From NCBI RefSeq assembly GCF_003243465.1, contig NZ_QFQZ01000026.1, positions 1 through 53,472 on the forward strand: 53,472 nt of DNA, read 5' to 3'. The notes beneath the pieces were generated by a model. It did no database searches. It was not told where the DNA came from and saw only the letters and a program-made list of their open reading frames with translations. The stretch is from Caulobacter segnis (GTDB lineage Bacteria; Pseudomonadota; Alphaproteobacteria; Caulobacterales; Caulobacteraceae). Shown here one piece after another: positions 16,537-23,235 of the stretch (positions within the stretch are counted from its first letter, which is position 1; every line of letters begins with the position of its first letter). Position numbers and translations under genes: made by a program.

Positions 16537-17577
16537 CTATTCCTTCGGCGCCGGCATGGCGGGCATGGCGCCGGCCTTGCTCTTCATCGCCACGTGCTGG
16601 GCCGGGGGCAGCGGGATCAGGCCGCGGCCCTGCAGGTAGCCGCCGCGACCGGTCGCGGCGTCCGACACGAACTCGGTGACGAACTCCTTCAGGCCCGGCG
16701 TCACGCCGACCTGCGACTTCTTCACGTAGATGTAGAGCGAACGCGACAGCGGATACTGGCCGCTGGCGATCGCCGCCGGGGTCGGCTTCACGCCGTTGAC
16801 CGCCGCGCCCTTGATGCGCGAGGCGTTCTCTTCCAGGAACGAGAAGCCGAAGACGCCCAGGGCGTTCGGGGTCTTCTCGATCGTGCCGACGATGGCGTTG
16901 TCGTTCTCGCCGGCGTCGACCCAGCCGCCGTCGGTGCGCATCGGCGAAACCGTGGCCTTGAACTTCTTCTCGTCCTCGCCCTTCATCTTGGCAAGCGTCG
17001 GCAGCTTGGCCGCGCCGCCTTCCATGGCAAGTTCGACGAAGGCGTCACGGGTGCCCGAGGTCGGCGGCGGCCCGTAGACCAGGATGCGGGCCTTGGGCAG
17101 GCCTTGGCCGACTTCGTTCCAGGTCTTGTAGGGCTGCTTGACCAGCTGGCCGCCGCGCAGGGTCTGGTCGGCCAGGCCCAGGTACAGCTGCTCGAGCTTG
17201 AAGTTGAAGTCCGGGCCCTGCTTGTCGGTCGCCACGACGATGCCGTCGAAGCCGATCTTCAGCTCGACGATGTCCTTCACGCCGGCCTTCTGGCAGGCCT
17301 GGAACTCGGACTTCTTCATCGGACGCGAGGCGTTGGCGATGTCGGGGAACTTCTCGCCCGTGCCGCCGCAGAACATCTTGATGCCGCCGCCAGTGCCGAG
17401 GCTCTCGACCTTGGGCGACTTCTTGCCGGTCTTCTTCGAGAAGTTCTCGGCCACGCGGGTGGAGAACGGGAACACCGTCGAGGAGCCGGCGGCCCAGACG
17501 TAGTCGCGGGCCGCGTGGGCTTGGTCGGCGACGGCGAGCAGGGCGATGGTCGCAACCGCGCCAAGGAGCTTGTTCAT
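16537..17577 (-). CDS. pstS: Phosphate ABC transporter substrate-binding protein PstS
   Basis: A 346-residue periplasmic binding protein for inorganic phosphate. ATG 17577 gives a clean signal peptide (KLLGAVATIALLAVADQAHA) and has AGGA upstream. Phosphate-binding loops of the family are visible: AAGSSTVFPF, SLGTGGGIKMFC, ANASRPMK and the PTSGTRDAFVEL segment. The usual partners pstC, pstA and pstB are not adjacent. A Pho box lies 65-93 bases upstream, so expression should rise with PhoB activation at low phosphate. The gene is divergent from the cobalamin riboswitch/cobO unit. Confidence 0.94.
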   Translation of the reverse strand: MNKLLGAVATIALLAVADQAHAARDYVWAAGSSTVFPFSTRVAENFSKKTGKKSPKVESLGTGGGIKMFCGGTGEKFPDIANASRPMKKSEFQACQKAGVKDIVELKIGFDGIVVATDKQGPDFNFKLEQLYLGLADQTLRGGQLVKQPYKTWNEVGQGLPKARILVYGPPPTSGTRDAFVELAMEGGAAKLPTLAKMKGEDEKKFKATVSPMRTDGGWVDAGENDNAIVGTIEKTPNALGVFGFSFLEENASRIKGAAVNGVKPTPAAIASGQYPLSRSLYIYVKKSQVGVTPGLKEFVTEFVSDAATGRGGYLQGRGLIPLPPAQHVAMKSKAGAMPAMPAPKE

Positions 17578-17641
17578 GTCGTCAAATCCTGTGTCGTCCG
17601 GGGAACGTGGGGGAGCATGCCGGACCGATGGGCTGGCTTTT

Positions 17642-17670
17642 GTCACAGTTCGAAGACAGTTTTACGACAG
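17642..17670 (-). promoter_or_regulatory. Pho box (three PhoB half-sites) upstream of pstS
   Basis: On the minus strand CTGTCGT, CTGTCTT and CTGTGAC follow each other with 4-base A/T-containing spacers, an 11-bp period. This matches the direct-repeat PhoB box CTGTCAT-N4-CTGTCAT, extended by a third repeat. Placement just upstream of pstS makes regulation by PhoB very likely. Confidence 0.85.
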
Positions 17671-17750
17671 CGTCCGTGTGCGGACGAAGCTTGGCCATTG
17701 CGAGGGGCTCGACCAATCGGCTTGACCCTCGGGGCGACCAAGCCTACCCC

Positions 17751-17933
17751 GGACGGCGAAGGCATGGAGGCCCAAAAGGCCTCCGGGAACGCGGTGACAA
17801 TCCGCGGCTGCCCCCGCAACTGTGATCGTCCGTCGATCGTCGCGGCCTCACGCCACTGGGAGTTCAACCTCCTGGGAAGGCGCCGCGACAGGAGGGCGTA
17901 AGCCAGGAGACCGGCCTTCGTCACATCAACGCG
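17751..17933 (+). ncRNA. Cobalamin riboswitch
   Basis: Conserved pieces of the adenosylcobalamin riboswitch are in order: GGGAA-GCGGTGACAATCCGC near 17784-17804, GCTGCCCCCGCAACTGTGA (17807-17825), GCCACTGGGA (17852-17861), CTGGGAAGGCG (17872-17882) and the B12-box AAGCCAGGAGACCGGCC (17900-17916). P1 can form between GGCGAAGGC and GCCTTCGTC at the ends. The leader ends about 30 bases before cobO, whose ribosome binding site probably lies in its expression platform, so cobalamin should shut off cobO and the following gene. Ends are approximate. Confidence 0.95.
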
Positions 17934-17963
17934 GCCGGCGGGGTGTCCGGCGAAGGACGGACG

Positions 17964-18590
17964 ATGAACGAAGCACCGCAAGACGAGGCTGAAAAGAACG
18001 CGCGCCATAACGCCCGGATGAAGGCCATCCAGGCGGCGCGGGCCAAGATGATGGCCGAGAAGAACATCGAGAAGGGGCTGCTGATCGTCCACACCGGGGC
18101 GGGCAAGGGCAAGACGACCGCGTCGCTCGGCATGGCGATCCGCGCCATCGGCCACGGCCACCGGGTCAGCATCATCCAGTTCATCAAGGGCGCAATGACC
18201 ACCGGCGAGAAGGTCGTGTTCGACGCCTTTCCCGACCAGGTCGAGTTCCGGCCGATGGGCGAGGGCTTCACCTGGGACACCCAGGACCGCGCCCGCGACA
18301 TCGCCGTGGCCCGCCAGGCCTGGGAGGTCATCAAGACCCGCATCCTCGACCCCGAAGATTGGGACATGGTGATCGCCGACGAGCTGAACATCATCCTGCG
18401 CTACGACTACCTGCCGCTGGCCGAGGTGCTGGAGGTCGTCGCCGCGCGGCCCGAGGGCAAGCACGTGGTGATCACCGGCCGCAACGCACCCGAGGCCCTG
18501 ATCGAGGCCGCCGACCTCGTCACCGAGATGGCCCAGGTCAAGCATCCGTTCCGCGCCGGCGTGAAGGCCCAGGCGGGGATCGAGTTTTGA
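17964..18590 (+). CDS. cobO: Cob(I)yrinic acid a,c-diamide adenosyltransferase
   Basis: Transfers the 5'-deoxyadenosyl group of ATP to the cobalt of corrinoids (CobO/BtuR/CobA type) in the cytosol. ATG 17964 has AAGGA 7 bases upstream; the 208 residues match the family. Markers are the N-terminal helix KNARHNARMKAIQAARAKMM, the ATP loop HTGAGKGKTTASLG, IQFIKGAMTTGE, the corrinoid-binding GFTWDTQD and DELNIILRYDYL. The preceding riboswitch ties expression to vitamin B12. It is translationally coupled to the DUF1636 gene by a 4-base overlap. Confidence 0.96.
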   Translation: MNEAPQDEAEKNARHNARMKAIQAARAKMMAEKNIEKGLLIVHTGAGKGKTTASLGMAIRAIGHGHRVSIIQFIKGAMTTGEKVVFDAFPDQVEFRPMGEGFTWDTQDRARDIAVARQAWEVIKTRILDPEDWDMVIADELNIILRYDYLPLAEVLEVVAARPEGKHVVITGRNAPEALIEAADLVTEMAQVKHPFRAGVKAQAGIEF

Positions 18591-18991
18591 GCATCCTGCG
18601 CGAGGCCGACGACGGCCCGGCGGTGGTGGTCTGCGACACCTGCCGCTTCTCGGCCGAGGAGCGCGACAGTCCCGACGGCGTCCGGGGCGGGGCGCTGCTG
18701 GCGAAGGCTCTGCGCGAGGCGGCGGATGGAACGGGCGTGGCGGTCCAGACCATGCCGTGCCTGTTCAACTGCGGCCAGCACTGCTCGGTCCACCTGCGCG
18801 CGCCCGGCAAGATCGGCTACATCCTGGGCCGCTTCGAGCCGACCGCCGAAGCCGCCCGGGCGATCCTCGACTACGCCGTCGCCTATGCCGACAGCGAGGA
18901 GGGCGTCGTGCCCTACCGCCAGTGGCCCGAGGGCGTGAAGGGCCACTTCATCGTCCGCGTGCCGCCGGCGGGCAAGCTGGTCGCCGACTAG
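18587..18991 (+). CDS. DUF1636 family metal-binding (thioredoxin-like ferredoxin) protein
   Basis: The start is taken as TTG 18587, overlapping the cobO stop (TTGA), giving 134 residues; a GTG a few codons later is possible. Cysteines fall in VVCDTCRFS and PCLFNCGQHCSVHLR, the latter a CX4CX3C-type group typical of the DUF1636/2Fe-2S thioredoxin-like fold, and GKIGYILGRFEP follows as in relatives. Such proteins recur beside cobalamin genes (often cobW) and may handle cobalt or electrons, but no activity is proven to my knowledge. Riboswitch control is expected because it is in the cobO transcript. It stops 1 base before the convergent DUF2799 gene. Confidence 0.85.
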   Translation: MSILREADDGPAVVVCDTCRFSAEERDSPDGVRGGALLAKALREAADGTGVAVQTMPCLFNCGQHCSVHLRAPGKIGYILGRFEPTAEAARAILDYAVAYADSEEGVVPYRQWPEGVKGHFIVRVPPAGKLVAD

Positions 18992-18992
18992 C

Positions 18993-19646
18993 TCACCACC
19001 AGCCGTAGCGCGGGGCGAAGCGGGCCTTCAGGTCGTCGACCTCGCGCTCGGCGTCGCGGATCGCGTCGGCGGCCCGGCGGCCGTCCTCGATCGCCTCGCG
19101 GCGTTCGCGACGCAGGCGGTGCAGGCGATCGCGCAGCTCGCGGGTCTGCTCTTCGGTCAGCTTGGGATTGCGCAGCTCGTCCTCGACCCCATCGGCCTGG
19201 CGCGCCCGCCGATCGGCCCGGGCGTCGGCGCTGTCGAGGTCGGAGCGGGCGCTGGCCAGCCGGCTTTCGGCGGCGTGGACCCGCTCGCCGTCGGCGTAGC
19301 CGCCGAGGAATTCGGGCTCGACCGGCGGCGGGCAGACGCCCTTATAGGCATGGCCGTCACGGCCCACGCGAAAGCCGTTGGCCTCCGTGCAATAGCGCAT
19401 CAGGCCCTGCTCGCGGCCTAGCGCGTAAAGGCTCATGTCCGGTGTGACGCCGGTCTTCTGGCAGGCCTTGGCGTGGTCGTCGATCCGGCTCATCAGGCGG
19501 CCGTCGGCGCCGTCGTTGTAGCCGATCGCGCGCCAGTCGCCCTGCAGGCACTGCTGCTTGCTGAGCGTGGCGCAGGCCGCGAGCGTGAGGCCCGCCAAGA
19601 TCACGAAGCTCCCGGCGATCAAGGACCGCATGGCGTGGACGCGCAC
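18993..19646 (-). CDS. DUF2799 family lipoprotein
   Basis: A 217-residue lipoprotein. The GTG at 19646 is favoured by GGGAGG five bases upstream; an ATG five codons later is possible. The signal SLIAGSFVILAGLTLAACATL carries lipobox LAAC. The N-terminal half (QCLQGDWRAIGYNDGADGR, HAKACQKTGV, YCTEANGFRVGRDGHAYKGVCP) is the DUF2799 domain with conserved Cys and Tyr/Gly repeats. The C-terminal half is a long charged helix rich in Arg, Glu and Ala, a likely coiled coil. Function unknown; an envelope role is likely from localisation. Confidence 0.87.
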   Translation of the reverse strand: MRVHAMRSLIAGSFVILAGLTLAACATLSKQQCLQGDWRAIGYNDGADGRLMSRIDDHAKACQKTGVTPDMSLYALGREQGLMRYCTEANGFRVGRDGHAYKGVCPPPVEPEFLGGYADGERVHAAESRLASARSDLDSADARADRRARQADGVEDELRNPKLTEEQTRELRDRLHRLRRERREAIEDGRRAADAIRDAEREVDDLKARFAPRYGWW

Positions 19647-19716
19647 TTCAACCTCCCGAGCTCGTTTTCAGGGAGCTTAAAGCTTGGCCGCGTGAACCGG
19701 GCCTGAACGGCTGAGC

Positions 19717-19767
19717 TAGAGCGTGAGGCCGAAAGTGCGAACCGGTTTCGGCCGACCTGACGCTCTA
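19717..19767. repeat. Intergenic palindromic element
   Basis: TAGAGCGT...GGCCGAAA on the left mirrors TTTCGGCC...ACGCTCTA on the right, a dyad spanning 51 bases with an imperfect centre. It lies just past the stop of the penicillin-binding protein gene. It resembles dispersed palindromes common between genes in alphaproteobacteria and could act as a transcript end or mRNA stabiliser; copy number cannot be judged here. Confidence 0.6.
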
Positions 19768-19772
19768 AGGCT

Positions 19773-21770
19773 CTAGGGTCGGGGCTCGGCGGCGGGCGCG
19801 GCCGGGGGCGGGCTGCTGGGCGGCGCGGGGACGTCCGGAACAGTCAGCGGCGCCACGGGCAGGCCGTCGGGTCCGATCTCGCCTTCCAGCGGCAGGCCAA
19901 GGTCCTCCAGCGGATCTTCTTCGACCGGGGCGGCGGCCGAGCGGCCCAGGGCCGACAGCATGAAGGCCTTCCAGATCTTGGCCGGCTCGCCGCCGCCGAC
20001 GACGCCGTTCATCGGGCTGTTGTCGTCATTGCCGAGCCAGACCCCGACCACCAGATCGTCGACATAGCCGACGAACAACGCGTCGTGATAATTCTGGGTG
20101 GTGCCGGTCTTGCCGTAGGCGCCTTCGATCGCCGCTTCCAGGCCGGTGCCGCGATGGGTGGCCGAGCGCAGCAGGTCGCGCATCCCGGCCAGCACCTTGG
20201 GGTCATAGGCCGTGGTCTTGGGCTTGCTGAAGCTCTCCAGCGCGTGCGGCACGATCGGATACTCGCCCGCCGCCACCGAGGCGTAGGCGGCCGTCAGCCG
20301 CGTCAGGCTCATCGAGCCGGTGCCCAGCGCCATGGTCAGGTCGTCGGGAATCTTCTCGGTGATCCCGAGATCGCGGGCGACCTTGATCACCTTGGCGGGG
20401 CCGAGGTCATGGGCGAGGCGCACGGCCGCGACGTTCGACGAGGCGGCGAAGGCGCTGATCAGCGGGATCTCGCGATCGCGATACTTGCCCTCGTGGTTCC
20501 TGGGCGTGTAGCCGCTGACCTGAACCGGCGTGTCGAGGATCGGGCTGGTGGTCGTCATGCCCTCGCGCAGGGCCGCCAGATAGACGAACAGCTTGAACGA
20601 GGAGCCGGGCTGGCGCTCGCCGTCGGCGCGGTTGAACTGGCTTTCCTTGTAGTCGCGGCCGCCGACCATGGCGACGACGCGGCCGTCCTTGCGCATGGCC
20701 ACCAGGGCGCCCTGGGTGATGTTCAGGACCTTGCCGTCGCGCTCGATGAAGTCGTTGAGGATCGTTTCGGCCTTCTCCTGGAGCTCGGGGTCCAGGGTGG
20801 TGCGGACGATCGTCTCGCCGTAGCGCGGACCGATGCTGGCGCGCGCCTGGGGCAGGGCCCAGTCGGCGAAGTAGGAGCCGGTCGGCACCTTGTCCTCGAC
20901 CTCGATCGGCGAGACGTCGCCGACCTCGTCGGCCTGCGCCTGGGTGATCGTCCCGGTCTCGACCATGGCGCCTAGGACCACCCGCATCCGTTCGCGGGCG
21001 CCGTCGAGGTTGTTGGTCGGCGCCAGGCGCGAGGGGGCCTTCACGAGACCTGCCAGCATGGCCGCTTCGCCGATCGACAGCTGCTCGGGCTGCTTGCCGA
21101 AGTAGTGCCGGGCCGCCGCGCGCAGGCCAAAGGCGCCGTCGCCGAAATAGACCGACGACAGGTAGCGCGACAGGATCTCGGCCTTGGAGAGGCGGGCTTC
21201 CAGATAGACCGCGATCAGGGCCTCCTGGGCCTTCCGGCGAAGGTTGCGATCGCTGCTCAGGAAGGCGTTCTTGGCCAGCTGCTGGGTGATGGTCGAGCCG
21301 CCTTCCGACACGCCGCCAGCCTGGGCGTTCTTGCCGAGCGCCCGGGCGATCGCCTTCGGGTCGACGCCCATGTGGCTGTAGAAGCGGCGGTCCTCGATCG
21401 CGATGAAGGCGCCGGGCACGTAGGCCGGCAGCTTGGTCACGTCGATCGGCGCTTCCTTGTAGGAGCCGCGCTTGGCGATCGGCGAGCCGTCGTTGGCGAC
21501 CAGCACGATGGCCGAGTTGTTCAGCGGCTCCAGCGCCCGGCTCAGCGGCAGCGACCAGAACAGGGCGGCGACCAGCGCCACGACCAGCACGACGGCCGCG
21601 GCCGCGCCGATCAGCCAGATGTGCCGCTTCCAGAAGGGCTTGCGGGCCGCCGGAGAGCCTTCCGGCGCGGCATGCTCGGCCGCCGGCGTCGGGGGAGCAG
21701 GATCGGCCACCACCACCTCGGGATCGCCCGGCGGCGTGTTGGGATCGAGGGTGTTCGGATCGTCGGACAT
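19773..21770 (-). CDS. Class A penicillin-binding protein (PBP1A family), bifunctional
   Basis: Polymerises glycan strands and cross-links stem peptides at the inner membrane. The 665 residues from ATG 21770 begin with an acidic, Pro-rich cytoplasmic tail of about 45 residues, then one transmembrane helix (IGAAAAVVLVVALVAALFW). The GT51 domain has AIEDRRFYSHMGVD (catalytic Glu126), GGSTITQQLAKN, RRKAQEA and YFGDGAFGLRAAA. The transpeptidase domain has PGSSFKLF (Ser390 nucleophile), SSNVAAVR and GKTGTTQNYHDALF. A Pro/Ala-rich tail ends the protein. An upstream in-frame extension to 22067 would overlap the noncoding region and lacks family similarity. It is a single gene. Confidence 0.94.
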   Translation of the reverse strand: MSDDPNTLDPNTPPGDPEVVVADPAPPTPAAEHAAPEGSPAARKPFWKRHIWLIGAAAAVVLVVALVAALFWSLPLSRALEPLNNSAIVLVANDGSPIAKRGSYKEAPIDVTKLPAYVPGAFIAIEDRRFYSHMGVDPKAIARALGKNAQAGGVSEGGSTITQQLAKNAFLSSDRNLRRKAQEALIAVYLEARLSKAEILSRYLSSVYFGDGAFGLRAAARHYFGKQPEQLSIGEAAMLAGLVKAPSRLAPTNNLDGARERMRVVLGAMVETGTITQAQADEVGDVSPIEVEDKVPTGSYFADWALPQARASIGPRYGETIVRTTLDPELQEKAETILNDFIERDGKVLNITQGALVAMRKDGRVVAMVGGRDYKESQFNRADGERQPGSSFKLFVYLAALREGMTTTSPILDTPVQVSGYTPRNHEGKYRDREIPLISAFAASSNVAAVRLAHDLGPAKVIKVARDLGITEKIPDDLTMALGTGSMSLTRLTAAYASVAAGEYPIVPHALESFSKPKTTAYDPKVLAGMRDLLRSATHRGTGLEAAIEGAYGKTGTTQNYHDALFVGYVDDLVVGVWLGNDDNSPMNGVVGGGEPAKIWKAFMLSALGRSAAAPVEEDPLEDLGLPLEGEIGPDGLPVAPLTVPDVPAPPSSPPPAAPAAEPRP

Positions 21771-21879
21771 GGGATCGGCGCTCGCTTCGGGCGCACGCCC
21801 GCACTCGTCGTCGGCGCTCTTACCACACGTCAGGGCCAAGCCAAGCGCGGGGAACGGGAAGTTTTTCCGTCCGCGCCTC

Positions 21880-21906
21880 TTGAACGGCGGCGGGGCGATC
21901 ATAACT
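21880..21906 (+). promoter_or_regulatory. Candidate promoter of the small RNA
   Basis: TTGAAC (21880-21885) and CATAAC (21900-21905) are 14 bases apart, a partial match to the short-spaced Caulobacter housekeeping promoter. Transcription from here would begin close to the first hairpin of the candidate RNA. Confidence 0.3.
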
Positions 21907-21997
21907 GACCTCCCCGTGAGGCCGATGCCTCTGCCCTTTCCTGGGCGTTTCCTCCCTGACTTTCCAAGCCCGGCCTTGTCGCCGGGCTTTTCTTTTT
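21907..21997 (+). ncRNA. Candidate small RNA with CCUCC motifs and intrinsic terminator
   Basis: A stand-alone plus-strand unit of about 90 nt between two minus-strand genes. It shows hairpin CCTC-CCCGT-GAGG (21909-21921), hairpin GCCC-TTTCCT-GGGC (21933-21946), an unpaired TTTCCTCCCTGACTTTCC (21949-21966) and a strong terminator: AAGCCCGGC/GCCGGGCTT stem with TTTTCTTTTT tail (21966-21997). C-rich CCUCC segments in loops or single strands are typical of alphaproteobacterial trans-acting RNAs that pair with ribosome binding sites. No plus-strand gene ends upstream that would need this terminator. No known family is assigned. Confidence 0.55.
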
Positions 21998-22037
21998 GCC
22001 ACGTCGCTGGAAAGTATCTCGGGCGAGCGATAACGCT

Positions 22038-22067
22038 GCCTTCCTGGGCCTTGCGCCCAGGACCCAT
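22038..22067. repeat. REP-like palindrome, left copy
   Basis: A 30-base element running GCCTTCCTGGGC...CAGGACCCAT, itself a hairpin (TCCTGGGC/GCCCAGGA). It pairs with an almost identical inverted copy at 22147-22176; only about three central bases differ. Confidence 0.7.
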
Positions 22068-22146
22068 CGTTCCGAAGCCGCTGCGTTTGACGAGCGTTCT
22101 AGGCGTTCAACCCCGTTCACCCACGAGTTCACAGCCCGTCGCTGGC

Positions 22147-22176
22147 ATGGGTCCTGGGCACATGGCCCAGGAAGGC
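22147..22176. repeat. REP-like palindrome, right inverted copy
   Basis: The inverted partner of 22038-22067, running ATGGGTCCTGGG...CAGGAAGGC. It sits 27 bases past the stop of the SCO gene. The two copies enclose 79 bases with no gene, an arrangement like paired REP elements. Confidence 0.7.
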
Positions 22177-22202
22177 GTTCGAATATGCACGCGCGTTTAC
22201 GG

Positions 22203-22784
22203 TCAGCCCGCCAGCAACGCCCGCAGCTGGCTCACCGCCCGCTCCGGCGGAGACTGATAGGCGATCGGCGCCACGAACTGGCCCTTGGCGTCGAACAGAT
22301 AGACCGACGAGGAGTGGTCGATCGTATAGCCGCCGCCCTCCTGAGGGACCTTCTGGTAATAGACGCGATAGGCCTTGGCCGCCTTGGCGACGGCGTCCGG
22401 CGCGCCGGTGAGCCCGCGGATGCGCGGGTCGAAGTTCGACAGATAGAGCCGTAGCTGCTCGGGCGTGTCGCGCTCGGGATCGACCGAGACGAACACCACG
22501 TTCAGCTTGTCGGCGTCGGGCCCCAGCGCCTTCAGCCAGGCGGTGAGGTCGGTGAGGGTGGTCGGGCAGACCTCGGGGCAGTAGGTGAAGCCGAAGAAGA
22601 TCGCCGTGGGCTTGCCCAGCAGCGCCTTTTCGGTGACCGGCTGGCCGTTCATGTCGATCAGGTTGAACGGCCCGCCGAGCTGGACGCGTCCGCCGGCCAG
22701 ACCTCCTCCGCCCTCGCGCTGGCAGGCGGCCAAGGGGGCGGCCGCCACCAGGACGGCCGCCGCAGCCAGAAGAACCCTTCGCAT
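22203..22784 (-). CDS. SCO1/SenC family copper chaperone lipoprotein
   Basis: A 193-residue lipoprotein (lipobox LAAC near residue 20) with a thioredoxin fold. The copper/redox motif FFGFTYCPEVCPTTL (CX3C) and the distal ligand His in YTIDHSSSVYLFD are present, as is VSVDPERDTPEQL. SCO proteins deliver copper to the CuA site of cytochrome oxidase or act as thiol oxidoreductases in the periplasm. Its ATG overlaps the stop of the PCuAC gene by one base, so the two are translationally coupled, a common pairing in CuA assembly. It is the last gene of the five-gene copper-type run. Confidence 0.94.
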   Translation of the reverse strand: MRRVLLAAAAVLVAAAPLAACQREGGGGLAGGRVQLGGPFNLIDMNGQPVTEKALLGKPTAIFFGFTYCPEVCPTTLTDLTAWLKALGPDADKLNVVFVSVDPERDTPEQLRLYLSNFDPRIRGLTGAPDAVAKAAKAYRVYYQKVPQEGGGYTIDHSSSVYLFDAKGQFVAPIAYQSPPERAVSQLRALLAG

Positions 22785-23233
22785 CAGTGCGCCATGCCGG
22801 GCATCGGCGGCGTCTTGACGACCGCGTCAAGGGTGACCGGCGCGGCGGTCTTGAACTTCAGGGTCAGCGAGACCTTGGCGCCCTCTTTCAGCTGGGCCTT
22901 GGGGGCGATCAGCATGATGTGGTCGGCGCCGGGCTTCAGGGCCACAGACTTGCCGGCCGGCAGGGCCAAGCCCTCGGTCAGTTGGCGCATGCGCATGACG
23001 CCGCCTTCCATCGACATGGTGTGGATCTCGCCGCGGCTGGCGGCCGGGCTCTCGACCGAGACGAGGCGGTCCTCGCCCTTGGCGGTCAGGGTCACGTAGC
23101 AACCGGCGGCCAGGGCGCCCGCGACGGTGGGACGACACCAGGCGTCGGTCGCCGTGACCTTGGCGGCGGGCGCGGCCTGAGCGGCCGAGGCGAGTGCGAC
23201 GGTGGAGACGGCGATCAGGGTCAGGGTCTTCAT
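22784..23233 (-). CDS. PCuAC-type periplasmic copper chaperone
   Basis: A 149-residue secreted protein with signal MKTLTLIAVSTVALASAAQA. The cupredoxin-like domain carries the copper site: His and Met residues in GEIHTMSMEGGVMRMRQ and ADHIMLIAPK fit the H(M)X10MX21HXM pattern of PCuAC (DUF461). A further Met/His-containing C-terminus, PPMPGMAH, could also bind copper. PCuAC inserts Cu(I) into oxidase subunit II with SCO. ATG 23233 follows the PepSY stop by two bases. Confidence 0.93.
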   Translation of the reverse strand: MKTLTLIAVSTVALASAAQAAPAAKVTATDAWCRPTVAGALAAGCYVTLTAKGEDRLVSVESPAASRGEIHTMSMEGGVMRMRQLTEGLALPAGKSVALKPGADHIMLIAPKAQLKEGAKVSLTLKFKTAAPVTLDAVVKTPPMPGMAH

Positions 23234-23235
23234 GG

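Noticed and set aside
21771..22067. N-terminal extension of the penicillin-binding protein
   Set aside because: No family similarity, and it overlaps the hairpins and terminator of the small-RNA candidate.
21899..22132. Short minus-strand open frame of 77 codons
   Set aside because: Covers a palindrome and the antisense of the terminator; no Shine-Dalgarno or domain.
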